The translations under genes were made by a program, and so were the position numbers. Positions 12,295-22,879 of a stretch of 64,000 nucleotides of DNA are shown here, in pieces. This DNA is from Hippasteria phrygiana. Its lineage: Eukaryota; Echinodermata; Asteroidea; Valvatida; Goniasteridae. Position 1 is the stretch's first letter. Every line of letters begins with the position of its first letter. The notes under the pieces were generated by a model. The model made no database searches. It had not been told where the DNA came from and saw nothing but the letters and a program-made list of their open reading frames with translations. The stretch lies in the NCBI GenBank assembly GCA_037893225.1, contig JAZGUH010000451.1:2498001-2562000 (forward strand). Direction: 5' to 3'.

Positions 12295-14329
12295 ACTCCC
12301 CATGACGTTAGGCTAATAATTTTTTCGATAATCCACTTGTCCAGACTAAGTACATAAAAACAACACACAGTGCGCGTTTCCACCCTCTACAAGCGCCGCC
12401 ATTGCGCGGCCGCGCATTCGTGCACAAACACGACGCGGTGTCCTATACAGTCTGTATAATGGAGATCAATGGTGCCAGCATATCCTGGGCGCGTCACGCG
12501 TCCGGGTAGCCACGCGCGCCTTGACTAAAGGCTAATGCCATAGCTGCAGAGCTCGTATAAATAATGAGCTTGCGCCCTTCGGGATTGTAAGAGCTGGCCG
12601 TCGCACAAGTGCAAAGGTGACTTTTCGTGGCACGAATTTGTCCGTCGCGCATTGACGAGCCTGCGCCTTTAAGTTCGCTGAGAACATTCAGCCCAAGATT
12701 TGGGGAAAATCTTTAGCCGTTTGATAAATCAAAGTACAATGAAATTGTATGGCCCACTGGAAAAGATTTCTACTGCCAGTAACTCAGGATGACAATGTAG
12801 AAAGCGAAAAAAAATGCACTTGAACCGACAGCCATTTTGTTGAAAATGCAGCTTGAAGAAACTTTAAAATTCAAACTCTAAAGTTTCCTCCAAAAGCACA
12901 ACAAAAAGTGGTAGACAGATTCAAGTATTTCCGGGTACAGAATTTAAAACCTGATGGTTAAAAATAAAGGTGATTAGTGGTGATTTGAAAGTTATTAAAA
13001 AACCAAAACCAAAACATGTACATCACTCTTTGTGCTGTAAAACAGTACCGTACACTGGCCGTACACCCTAACTCCCATTTTTTTTCAATTTTTACTGTTG
13101 TTTATATTCTTTTAAATTGCTACAAAAAAATCCCGTTCATCTATTTATTGACCTGCATAAGTTATGTTTGGCTGTAAAACAATAAGGGTGCTATTTCAAA
13201 ACTGGTGCCTCCCTTTTTTCAAAATATACATTTCCACTGGACACCAACAAATTCAGTTAATTTTTAACCAAACTTTTAGAATTTGGTCTTTAAAAAATCT
13301 TTTTTGTATACTGAAGCTCTTCTGACCAAAATGTACACTGTGACTGTCAATTTTTCATATGACGTTTGCGCCCCTTGTGAGGCTGCCAAGTTCCTCAGCA
13401 TTGCATTATGTGTTGATTTCCAGCTCAGCAATTAGCATAAGGAGACAAAGAGTGTCTGAGGGAAAACTTGAGCCGTGCAATTACACCTCTTTCCTGACTA
13501 CATGTATTTATATCACTTTATGATGATATGCACGGCTGGTTAGACTTTGATGTCTTATTGTGTAGCGTAAGATATTAAAGCACAGGAGAATACTGAAGTA
13601 CTATCAAGCAGTCTCGTGGAATACTCCATGCTGTTGTCTTCCATATATTTATTAAATTCTTCCTTGCGAAATCTGTGATAGTGGTAATAGTACCAGTAAG
13701 TCTTATTTTCATGAATGGAGTATCATGAATCATTTATCAGAGTTGCATCTGATAACGTTTATGCCAGAGCGTACCTGATTCAACTGAGGATTGCCATGAG
13801 TAGGTGTATCTTATAATTGTACTTCCGCTTTGTTGCAGGAAGTTAATCATATCAATGTAAAAGCCAATCAAAGTTTTTAACTTCCTCTTAGTTATGTGTG
13901 GTAAGTTTCATTGATGAAAATGTGATGTGTAAGTGAAATGAGTGATGTGAGGGTACAATGGACCTGCAATCAACAAGAACTGTTTTGATTATAATTGAAA
14001 TGTAATCATTATTACAATAATTATCTGTCTCAACACCCCCTCCCTTTTAAATTTTGACAAGGGGAGGTGATATGCGCAATGTCTGTATGTATATACATAC
14101 TAATTCGCGATTAGGTGGACCGTTTTTGAAGATTTTTCAGACCTTAGGTTGACCGGTGGCATTAGGGCGACCGTTTGACGAAAATGAGTTGTATCGATAG
14201 AGGATGGTCGAAAATGAAAATGTACCAAATTTCGTGGGGTTTGAACAGGGAATATTTGGGTTAGGTTACATTAAAGATTAAAGATTTTGTGCACAAGTCA
14301 ATGGGACGGTCGTCCTATTAGCTATTTAT
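12295..14329. other. No gene seen
   Basis: AT-rich sequence with stops in all frames every few dozen codons. Apart from the inverted-repeat partner at 12487-12533, I see no repeat, RNA gene or coding segment. Confidence 0.45.
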
Positions 14330-14335
14330 CGATAC

Positions 14336-14356
14336 TATATATATATATATATATAT
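14336..14356. repeat. (TA)n microsatellite
   Basis: About ten TA dinucleotides in a row directly precede the repeat-derived block at 14357-14800. Confidence 0.9.
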
Positions 14357-14800
14357 TAAGTTGAAAAGTTAAGTTATTATAGTGCTCACGTAATGAAGTT
14401 GTCCGAGCTTTCGGTGACGAGCACCTTCCTCAGGGATGTTATGGCGGTGCGTTCTTGGGTGGAATGAACGCGTTGAATTCAACGTTGATGCCGTCGGGGG
14501 AGCGCGTTCCCAAATTGAAAGTTATGCGTTGTTCTAAGGAACGGCGCTGGGCGTCAGTAGAGTCGTTGTCAGGAGGCACAGGATAGATGGTGTCCAATCG
14601 GGCATGTAGTCCAAGAGACGTTGACGGAGATGCAATGTGGAAATCAAACGGGCATAACGAAGATAGATCTTAAAAGTTCGCAGCGGTGGAATTGAAATAT
14701 ATAACGTAGAATGCTGCGTAGCACTATGTATAAGTAGTAAGTTTAAAAGTTAAATTATTATAGTGCTCAAGTAATGAAGTTTTCAAGTTTTCAAGTTTTC
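14357..14800 (-). pseudogene. Retroelement-like remnant with coding relic and hammerhead-like motif
   Basis: The segment AGTTATTATAGTGCTCACGT near 14365 recurs near 14745, giving direct repeats about 380 bases apart. Between them the minus strand has an open relic (about 14603-14439) containing DNDSTDAQRRSLEQRITF and FNAFIPPKNAPP before a TAA. Downstream of this, on the minus strand, CTGAGGA, a GGTG/CACC stem and GAAA appear in the order of a hammerhead ribozyme core. Direct repeats with such motifs are known in Penelope-like elements. That assignment is a guess, and I do not recognise the protein. Confidence 0.4.
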
Positions 14801-14856
14801 AACCTCCACCATCTACTTCCACTTTGTGTTTCTCTTTCTTTTCCTTCGACGAAGAA

Positions 14857-14945
14857 CTGCCCGGATTTGAACCTACATCGTAATAAAGCCTGCAAGAGAT
14901 AGAGAATTGTTAGTACAGCGCACTTAACCCCTCGGCCACTAGCGC
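14857..14945 (-). tRNA. tRNA-like relic (Ser/Leu-type) or tRNA-derived SINE head
   Basis: On the minus strand an A-box-like TAGTGGCCGAGGGGTTAAG is followed, after a long gap, by a B-box GGTTCAAATCC. The spacing implies a long variable arm, as in Ser or Leu tRNAs. The acceptor ends do not pair well and no CCA is present, so this is a degenerate tRNA or the start of a SINE and not a working tRNA. Confidence 0.45.
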
Positions 14946-15004
14946 TTGTTAACTAAGTGAGGACTTTAGTCTACTTATATTGTACTGTTACGATATGTCA
15001 CCAT

Positions 15005-15455
15005 GTAACGTTGTTGCAACGTTGTGTGTACGTTACTGTGTAACATGACGAAACCGCAACCTTCAGGCAACGTTGCGGTAACCCCGTCTGTTAGCTGGGC
15101 AGTTAGGTGTCATTTAAACATTTGTACTACGTTATTAAAATGTTATACAAAAATGTTTCCAATTACTATGAAGTTAAACGTTTTGATAACAATTTTTTAC
15201 GTTATTAAAAAATGTTTTAATTATTACTTTAACAAAATGTTTCTAAAATGTTATGAAAATGCTGTCTTTCACTGGCACAGTTAGTTGTCATTTAAACATT
15301 TGAATAACATTATTAAAATGTTATACAAAAAATGTTTTCAGTTACCATGAAGTTGAACTTTTTGATAACATTATTTTATGTTATTTTTACAATGTTTTGA
15401 CTACAACTTTTCAAAAATGTTTTTAAAATGTTATGTGTTTGCTGGGATGTTAAGT
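15005..15455. repeat. Two diverged tandem units rich in AAAATGTT and ACGTT
   Basis: A unit of about 180 bases beginning near GTTAGGTGTCATTTAAACATTTG (15100) repeats near 15285, with shared phrases such as ATTAAAATGTTATACAAAAA. The style resembles the minisatellite at 53862-54720. Confidence 0.65.
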
Positions 15456-16163
15456 CAGTCCTTTTTGTGGTTGAGACCTGGGAGTAGTACAACAAGTCCC
15501 ATTGTGTTGATCTTATTTATTTTCAGTCTATCTTTTATCCACACTAAATCACTCTTTTGCAAAAAGACTCTTTTTCTGGGACTCGTTTTCTGTGTGCAAC
15601 AAAGCTAATGTTAGCACAAATCTCTTTCCAGGTTGCCAACTAATACCTTATACATTTGAAATAGCCATGTGACTAAAATATCACTTTTTTATGTTCCCAA
15701 TTAAATTTGCAAGTTGATCAAATTAAGTCGATTTATGTTGCCCATAACATTCTGGATTGAATTGCTTTTTAGTTGTATTTTTAAGAGAATAAATATGTAC
15801 TGGGCCGGTTGTAAACAAGCACATATTATTCCCATTCTAAACACCCTTTTTGCATAACGCAGGAAAAATCCTCGAATTCAGCAAAAAATCCCAACAATTT
15901 GTCGTAAGTAAACTTTGCCGTTCCGCCGTTTTTGTTCAGGGCCCCGGGTGAAACTACCTTGTTTCTGTCTCTTCTTTATCAGTAATAAGATAATGCAAAC
16001 AACCCGAACCAGACTAGGCAGCAAATTATTATTGCCATTGGTGATCCAGAGGTGTGGGGCAAGGAACAAGAAACAAAACAGTCTTTTGTGAACACCGGAA
16101 AATTGGCACACCAAACAGCCGCTTATTTTACGCAAGTGCAGCTTGACAGCATTACGCGCATAT
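15456..16163. other. No gene seen
   Basis: Sequence between the tandem units and the third MITE copy. The minus-strand frame at 15878-16135 has no recognisable domain. Confidence 0.4.
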
Positions 16164-16343
16164 GAAGCAAGATATGGGGCAAAAGAGAAGACCCCTTGTT
16201 TGTGTTGGTCATTGTGTTTCCGGAATCTCAGGAATTCTTTTCAGAAATCTAGGTGGGGGGGATGTGTTAGGTAACAATAGTATGGAGTGTGTATAGGGTA
16301 TAGGGACAAAAGGGTGGGGGTACCACTATGCCGCATATCGTGG
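16164..16343 (-). mobile_element. MITE copy 3, inverted relative to copies 1 and 2
   Basis: Begins near AAGATATGGGGCAAAAGAG and ends at CCGCATATCGTGG. The internal blocks TTGTGTTGGTCATTGTGTT and TGTTAGGTAACAATAGTATG are reverse complements of blocks in 9454-9660. The long G run is reduced to a few bases here. Confidence 0.7.
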
Positions 16344-16364
16344 TCGGTATCATTACGCGCGCGG

Positions 16365-17002
16365 CAGTGTTGTAGGTCTCGAGACCGGTCTCGGTCTCGA
16401 GACCAGTTTTTCCTGGTCTCGGTCTCGGTCTCGGTACCCTGTGGTATCGGTCTCGGTCTCGGTCCCCCGTGGTCTCGGTATTTTGCTGGTCTCGGTATCT
16501 AGACCACCAATATTTTATACAAACAGCACATGTGCAGAATCGATTACAGCACGCTCGACTCGACTCGAGATGTATAATTGTGCAAGTATAATGACAACTT
16601 CTTGTTTACAGAATCGATTACAGTACGCTCTACTCGACTACAGATTTATAAACGTGTAGCACATCTTTGCCGTGTACGCGCACGCGTGCCCAAACGTACA
16701 TGTAGCACATTAGCTAGTTGGGAAGTTGGGAACGACATGCTCAAATACACGAAATACGTGTACATGTATTAAGATCAGCGGCGTGTACTCTATACCGCGT
16801 AAAGCAATCGCGGTCGTTTCTACAGCTGGACATTGTTTTTTTCTTTTATTATGTAAATGACATACAAGGTCTCGAGGTCTCGGTCTCGGTCTCGGGCCAT
16901 TAGGTCTCGGTCTCGGTCTTCCAGGTCTCGGTCTTGGTCTCGGACCATCAGGTCTCGGTCTTGGTCTCGGTCTCGGACTGCGTGGTCTCGACTACAACAC
17001 TG
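16365..17002. mobile_element. hAT-type MITE with TCTCGG arrays
   Basis: The left end CAGTGTTGTAGGTCTCGAGA and the right end, read as complement CAGTGTTGTAGTCGAGACC, form inverted repeats. The 8 bases outside, GCGCGCGG, are identical at 16357-16364 and 17003-17010. Ends starting CAGTGTTG with an 8-bp duplication are typical of hAT elements. Each end carries a (TCTCGG)n array (16377-16498 and 16867-16990). Nothing inside encodes a transposase. Confidence 0.85.
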
Positions 17003-17432
17003 GCGCGCGGCATCTTACACTCATGCTAGACGTCCTGGGGACGATTTCACGAAACTCTTCTTAACTTATGACTCATCTTAGGACTTAAGATGAGTTTCTG
17101 CTCTAAGATCGATCTTAGCTAAGACGCGTCCTAAGATCGATTTCACTAAACCCTTCTGAAGCAAGACGCATCCGAAATACAGATAAACGAACCGCTAATT
17201 ATTGGACGAGGATGACCTTTCGCATGCCACGGCTGTATCATGTTCAATTTGGCACTTTCACGCAACAGCCGTCGGATGTGTACGCGCTTACAGTAAATTC
17301 AAGATGGTTGATTATGATTGGCGATTGTTTTGGGTGAACAATTTTAACGCTGATTAATAAATGCCTCAGCGAGTTTCACTATCCCTATTGGTCGAGAGCC
17401 TGTCACGTGGGTGTGTTTAAACGGTTGCTTAA

Positions 17433-18225
17433 AGGGACACATTGCCTTCAAATGTCATGAAATTTTGCTGTTTGGAAATGTTCCTTATCTTTTATAAGAG
17501 TTGTTCATGCAAAAAAACACGTATAATGTGTTGTAATTAGTGAGTAGTGATTACAAAACAAAAAATTGGCCTCTGATCCCTGACATCTGACCCGCGAAAC
17601 ATAGACTTATTTCCAGTAGTAAATACCACCGTCTAAATAATGCGCAAAATACGCTGTAGGAGTTTTTAGGCTGGCGCCGTCTGACCGTCTAAAAAATGCG
17701 CAAAATACGCTGTTAGATCTAGAGTCTTTAGGCTGGCGCCTAATCAGATGATCGCCAGGTACCATTTTCTACCTCGCGACACATATCGCCAGTGCTGCGC
17801 GCCGTGCCACAGTACATCAAAACGGATCAACAGAAACAAGATCGAGATAGGCCTACATCCAAAAAGAAGAAGAAACCTCGTCAATCTGGGTAAGAAAAGT
17901 GTCTTGGGAGTAACCATAGATGGACTAAGAAATAAGAGTTCCGTGTTGTCGATGACAACCCCCAATGGTGGAGAAGGGCACTAAATTGAATATCACAAAC
18001 AGACGGTTATTGTAATGTAATAATCATTGCCCAGACGTATTTCAACCAGCTGCGACTGGAAATACGACTAGTGAACACGGTCCGTTATTTGTCACGAAAT
18101 TAAACAAAAACCACGCAATTTGAAGGGATAGTTATATCTTCATATTATACTTTTAAAAAAGCTTCCCAACCATATCCATTTTATTTTTATAGCCCAAATC
18201 GCCAAATCCAAAGCAATGTGTCCCT
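17433..18225. mobile_element. TTAA-flanked MITE, copy B (793 bp, inverted)
   Basis: Same family as 11688-12290 but in the opposite orientation, with TTAA at 17429-17432 and 18226-18229. It is about 190 bases longer. The block around GTCTAAATAATGCGCAAAATACGC is partly duplicated (17630-17745), and extra sequence (about 17835-18035) interrupts the stretch continuous in copy A. Confidence 0.8.
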
Positions 18226-18230
18226 TTAAA

Positions 18231-18310
18231 CACGGCTGTTAAAAACGGTTGTTAAAAACGGCTGTTAAAAACCCTTTCTACAAACGGCTGTTAAAAACGG
18301 TTGTTTAAAC
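18231..18310. repeat. Tandem ACGGCTGTTAAAA units
   Basis: Five to six copies of a 12-14 bp unit ACGG(C/T)TGTTAAAA follow the MITE directly. Confidence 0.8.
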
Positions 18311-18607
18311 ACGGCTCGTCATAACTAGCTGTTCTCAGCCGATACGCAACAGGGAGAGCGTGGTAGGTGCGCGCACAAGATGTACAAAACTTCATAATGC
18401 ACGCGTATAAAACGCTGCATTCGTGCGTGTGCGTACCAGAGTTGGAGTCGAGTCCCTGCAAGTCCTTTAACAAGTACTTTCGCAAGCCCAGTCAGAAGTG
18501 CTTTCATAAAGCCGGTCACAAGTAACTTGATGAACAATGACAAAGGAATGCCTTTGTCAAAGCTCATTTGAATAGCTTGCGATTGGGATTAGGAATAGAG
18601 GGCTTGT

Positions 18608-18705
18608 GATGGACTTGCAGGGACTTGCAGGGACTTGCAGGGACTTGCAGGGACTTGTAGGGACTTGCAGGGACTTGCAGGGACTTGCAGGGACTTGTGA
18701 TGGAC
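18608..18705. repeat. 10-bp minisatellite GGACTTGCAG
   Basis: About ten head-to-tail copies of GGACTTGCAG with only a few T substitutions. There are no spacers, so it is a simple tandem repeat. Frames through it on both strands are periodic. Confidence 0.95.
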
Positions 18706-20208
18706 TCGACTACATCTCTGGTGCGTACGCGCACGCGACAGACAGGCGCGGAGCGCTTTCACGCGCTCACAAGGCCGATACGTACGCATATGTGTTTTGT
18801 ACTGAGCAAACGGTAGAAAAAGTGGGGAGATAAAGCTTCGCATTTTGTCCTTTTTACGGGAGGTTTTTGCATTTTTCGTAAGGGTCGTGACCGCTGTTAA
18901 TAGACCTCGCCTTCGGCTCGGTCCATTAAGAGCGGTCACGCCCCTCCTCGTTTATTATTGACGTGGTAAAGACCGGGTCATGACACTTTTTATCCCCTTA
19001 TTAATATTACACTCACCCAGTATCGGGCTCCAATTCATCTCCAACCCTTTCTAGAACTTGGAATATTCCCTGCCTGGTGAACCTATATCCCTTGAGGATT
19101 TCCTCGTCATTTAGATTATCTAGTGGATTTCTTCTATCTCGGAATATCTATTCTCTCCTAATTGCCCGCCGAGATTCGTAATCAGCGAGAAACATAAGCG
19201 CCATTGTTGCTTTTTAGTAAATTATACGTGTTCGCATATAGCGAAGACGACCCCCAGACCGATCTTAAGTTAAGACGAGTTCAGCCGCGTTGCTAAGGAA
19301 GTTAGGACGTTTTGAACGCGTCCTAACTTAAAATCGATCCTAGGACGAGTCGCGAGTTAAGACGAGTTACTCTTCCTAAGACGCGTCTTAGCGTTTCGTG
19401 AAATCGGCCACTGGTTCAGGGGCCAAGTTTGTTGCAGCAGACGACGCACAGCGATGTTTACACATACGTGGGATTTGTACTGCAATTTTTCTTGAATGTT
19501 ATATAAATGAATAAATTGGCAAGAATCTATGAAACAGTGATACAAAGTCACTGCTATCAAAAGAACAAGACAAAAAAAGAGAAATTTTAAGGTAGAAAAA
19601 CTAACTTTTACGACAACAAAATAATCGAACGAGAAATCATGCACAAAATCGTTATTCTTTTTCATCCTTTTGCCGAGTTTTCCTTGGAATATCTGTGATA
19701 CCATTTGGAAGACTAATTATTATTTTGAATATTGCAGTTCATTATATTTCCAGTAAAAGGGGAACCAAGTTTGAAATATTACTTTTTTTCTTCCTGCTGA
19801 GTTTGTGCAGATCCCATAATTATCGTTCACGGCAGCGCGTCATCATGCGTTTTGTGCATGCATCGCTGTACATCAGTTAGGCTTTCTTTCTCCATTCTTC
19901 CGAAAGAAAACTCTTTTCTTTTCTATATCTTCCTCATGTGAGAGAAATAAAGAACACAAATTTCAACAATTTGGAGTACATTTGGTAGGAGGAGCCGCCT
20001 ACCTCGCCGAGAACGCCAAAAAGAGGGCAACGGGATTAGCCATTACAATGCAGTATAGGCATCTAAAGAGTTTTAACGTGAAAAGTACTGTAAACTCCAG
20101 ATGCGCGCAAATCGGCATCGGCCATAAAGAGGCCTTTACAGCAAAAACTAAAACAAATCGACGATAAAGTCGTCGTTCATAATGGTTGTCTAAGGCAACA
20201 TCAATATT
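18706..20208. other. No gene seen; one hairpin
   Basis: A hairpin (18886-18940) pairs CGTGACCGCT with AGCGGTCACG, with a further inner stem. The plus frame at 19982-20167 shows no family motif. No tyrosine recombinase of the neighbouring DIRS element is found here. Confidence 0.4.
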
Positions 20209-22252
20209 TCAAGTGCGAAAAACGCACCGTGGGCAAGTGCCGCTGGAAATGCAGAAACCGAAATTTGATGTACGTGGATCTAGTGAAGGATCAAAACGAA
20301 TCGCCATACAAGCGAATGCTGGTGTGTGGCAAAACACAGATTTCGTGCCCAAGGAAGATGGACTAAATGAAATATTCATCCATCTCCAGTCTTTCGCCTT
20401 ACTGTGCAAATGTGTGCCATCTGGGCAAATAATTGGCCAAAAGGAAGACGTGGGCCAGTGTGGTACGACTAAGGTACCGGTAACATTGTCTGAAAGAATT
20501 CGTTTGAATACTTGGATTATCAATGATACTGGGGGACAGAAATAATTGTTGTCGCCTGACCAAATCTGGGAAAATGCATCAACGCCATCCACGCCCTTGC
20601 AGCAAAACCTGGAGTTAAATCGTTTCAGTTTTGTGTTGTGAGGTGACGCAAAGCGATCAACAGTATGAGGACCCCACAAGTTATTCAAAAACTGAAATGA
20701 TGTTTGGTCAATAGACCAGTCGTCAAAATCCATAAATCTACTGATTTTGTCTGCGAGTTTGTTTTCGTTTCGAGGTAACCACTCCGGCAACAAGACGCAA
20801 GTAAATGTTTTGGCCATGTGAAAAATATTTGTAGCCAGTTCATGCAGATCGGGCTTTGAGCTGCCACATTGAATGATAGTTGGAACATTAGAATTGTCAG
20901 TAAACCATTTGACGTTTTTGCCGGTCACTTCGGTTTCCAATTGATCGAGTACCCTACTAACTGCCGCTAATTCGCGCCAGGTGGAACTTTTTCTTTGCTC
21001 CTCTGGGAACCAAGTACCGTGTACTTGAAGATGGGGGCGATTCTCAACGTGACCGCCGTATCCTATGTCACTAGCATCGGAATAAATGGTCAACGAAGGG
21101 ACTAACCGGGCTCGTATAGTAAAACCGTTCAGAGAATGCATGTGTGCGAGCCAAAAGTTGAGTTCCGAGACGGTGCCGGCCGGTAGAAAAATAGAATCGT
21201 GCCATGATCGACGTGTTTCGATAGCCCGGTAGGAACAGCGAGTCATAAACCGAGCTACTGGACCGAGTGCCAAAGATGATGAAATTATGTGACCGGTAAA
21301 GCGTGCCATGTCTCGTACGGGAATGGGTTGATGCCTGGAATGGTGAGAATGTAAAAGTGAGGAAATAAAAGCGAGAATATTGAGAACCTTGCTTTGTGGA
21401 ATATGAAAGCAAAACGTATTAGAGTCGATAATGAGCCCCAAGTATAGTATTGTTTTAGTAGGCGACCATACGCACTTTGTTTTGCTAGGAACAAATCCGC
21501 TGGTAGTGAGCAGGTTGCGAACAAAAGAGACGTGAGCGGTGGCCGATTCTACGTTGGGAGAAACGATTAATCCGTCGTCGATGTACATAAAGGAAACTAT
21601 ACCGTGTTGACGACAGTAATGGACTATCGGCCTAGTTAATTGTGTAAATACGTGGCATGCGCTAGTCAAACCGAAAGGAAGAACGGTAAACGTAAAATAT
21701 CGAACGACTGAATTGCTATAGTGCCAACAAAAACCGAGATATTTCTGGCGAGGTGGGAATATATCCACGTGATGGTAACCGGATTCGAGGTCGAATGAGA
21801 AATAGTACTGATTAAAATCGAGTGATGGTGCGATATGAGTCAAATCTTCATACTTGAACTTTTCTTTCCAAACATACTTGTTTGGGTGCCGAAGATCAAG
21901 AACTAAACGCAACTTTTTACCTTCTGCGACAGTCAAGGGATTGCAACAGTACGGCGATTTATTGCATTCGAAAATGCAACGCTTAGCAAGCAAATCTGCA
22001 ATGGCCGTTTCGACAAATTGTCTGTGGAGTAGACTTGACTTATTGTTTGGCAATTGAACAGGAGGAGGAGTGGTATAAAACGGAATTTTATATCCAACCG
22101 AGATAACTTCCTCAACAAATGAACTACACTTAAGTGTGTGTCGCCAAAATGAAAGGTTAGGTTTTAGCTTACCCTTTACGCCGGTCGGAGCCGAGGTCGT
22201 TGGACCTTGCTCGGATGCTTCCCAGTCTCTATATTGTGTTGGAATCGGTGAG
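20209..22252 (-). CDS. DIRS-type retrotransposon reverse transcriptase / RNase H
   Basis: Copies the retrotransposon RNA into DNA and removes the RNA strand. Reverse transcriptase motifs run in order from about 21,910: LRLVLDLRHPNKY, YYFSFDLESGYHHVDI, VLPFGLTSACHVF and the catalytic MYIDD (about 21,580). The RNase H domain follows with TIYSDASDIGYGGH, STWREL, KWFTDNS and KLADKISRF. The longest run without a stop begins just after a TAG at about 22,253 and overlaps the Gag frame by some 25 bases, so synthesis by frameshifting or reinitiation at the T-rich junction is likely. DIRS elements also need a tyrosine recombinase. None is found within 800 bases downstream, so this copy is probably 3'-truncated. 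The reading frame itself is intact over more than 640 codons. Confidence 0.9.
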
Positions 22253-22879
22253 TGCTAAAAAAGAAGGTTGCAATCGGCGAGGCTGTGTAAGCGATCGGAG
22301 GGATGGGCAGTTGGTTCTGACGTGGCCCGCGATGCCGCACTGGAAACAGGTACGGAATTCGGGGCGATAGGTGTTTCGGCCGAAGGGACGAAAAGAAGGC
22401 GCAGCAGGAAGAGGGCGTACAGGGTTGCGAGCCTTGGCTTTGGATTTCTTGGCAGCCTCTGCTTTCTTAGTCGTCGCCATCTTTTCCGCCTTTCGGAGTC
22501 GTTTTTCATCGTCTGAATCGTCGGCCAAGTTGTCTGCGATGAACTCTTTCACCGTGGACCAACCTTGTGATGAACGGTCGGCCAGTTTAATCAGTTTCTG
22601 GCGTTGGTTAATGTCTTTACTGGCTTGATGAAGTACCTCTCTGGCTGCGTTCACGTCTCCCACGTCCAAAGATACTAAGGCAGAGTCGATTAGGCCAAAG
22701 AGTTTCTCCGAGTAGCGAAACTGGTCCTTGTTACCTTCGCTTTTGAATTCAGGAGGGTTATCGGCTGAAGTCCGCTGCTTCTTAAAAGCGGATTCGACTT
22801 TACTGTTGATGGAATTCGACAGTGATCTGATTGCCAGAAGGATCTCCTGGCTTGAATCATCGGAGTTAGACGGATTCAT
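22229..22879 (-). CDS. DIRS-type retrotransposon Gag-like protein with zinc knuckle
   Basis: Starts at an ATG (MNPSNSDD) and ends just inside the RT frame. The C-terminal CFQCGIAGHVRTNC fits the CX2CX4HX4C zinc knuckle used by Gag proteins to bind RNA. The preceding part is rich in Lys, Ala and acidic residues and looks helical. A similar protein (32285-33022) opens the second DIRS family in the window, with the same layout of acidic helical region, Lys/Arg-rich linker and one knuckle. It would package the element RNA and act in the cytoplasm. Confidence 0.85.
   Translation of the reverse strand: MNPSNSDDSSQEILLAIRSLSNSINSKVESAFKKQRTSADNPPEFKSEGNKDQFRYSEKLFGLIDSALVSLDVGDVNAAREVLHQASKDINQRQKLIKLADRSSQGWSTVKEFIADNLADDSDDEKRLRKAEKMATTKKAEAAKKSKAKARNPVRPLPAAPSFRPFGRNTYRPEFRTCFQCGIAGHVRTNCPSLRSLTQPRRLQPSFLALTDSNTI

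Larger units (their letters stand above)
17038..19405. mobile_element. Possible larger element with GATTTCACGAAAC ends
   Basis: GGGACGATTTCACGAAACTC at 17038 faces GCGTTTCGTGAAATCGGCC near 19385-19403. Both ends contain many TTAAGACGAG or CTTAGGAC-like repeats. If real, it is a 2.4-kb non-autonomous element that later received the TTAA MITE at 17433. No target duplication is obvious. Confidence 0.4.

Noticed and set aside
18306..18560. Overlapping minus-strand frames of 64-80 codons
   Set aside because: They overlap each other in different frames and read into simple repeats. No homology is recognised.
18608..18705. Regular repeat that could suggest a CRISPR array
   Set aside because: The 10-bp unit is repeated head to tail with no spacers, in an animal genome.
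19982..20167. Plus-strand frame next to the DIRS element
   Set aside because: Sixty-one codons, no family motif, no matching frame in the other DIRS copies.
20186..20545. Plus-strand 119-codon frame
   Set aside because: Antisense of the DIRS RT/RNase H frame, with no motif of its own.
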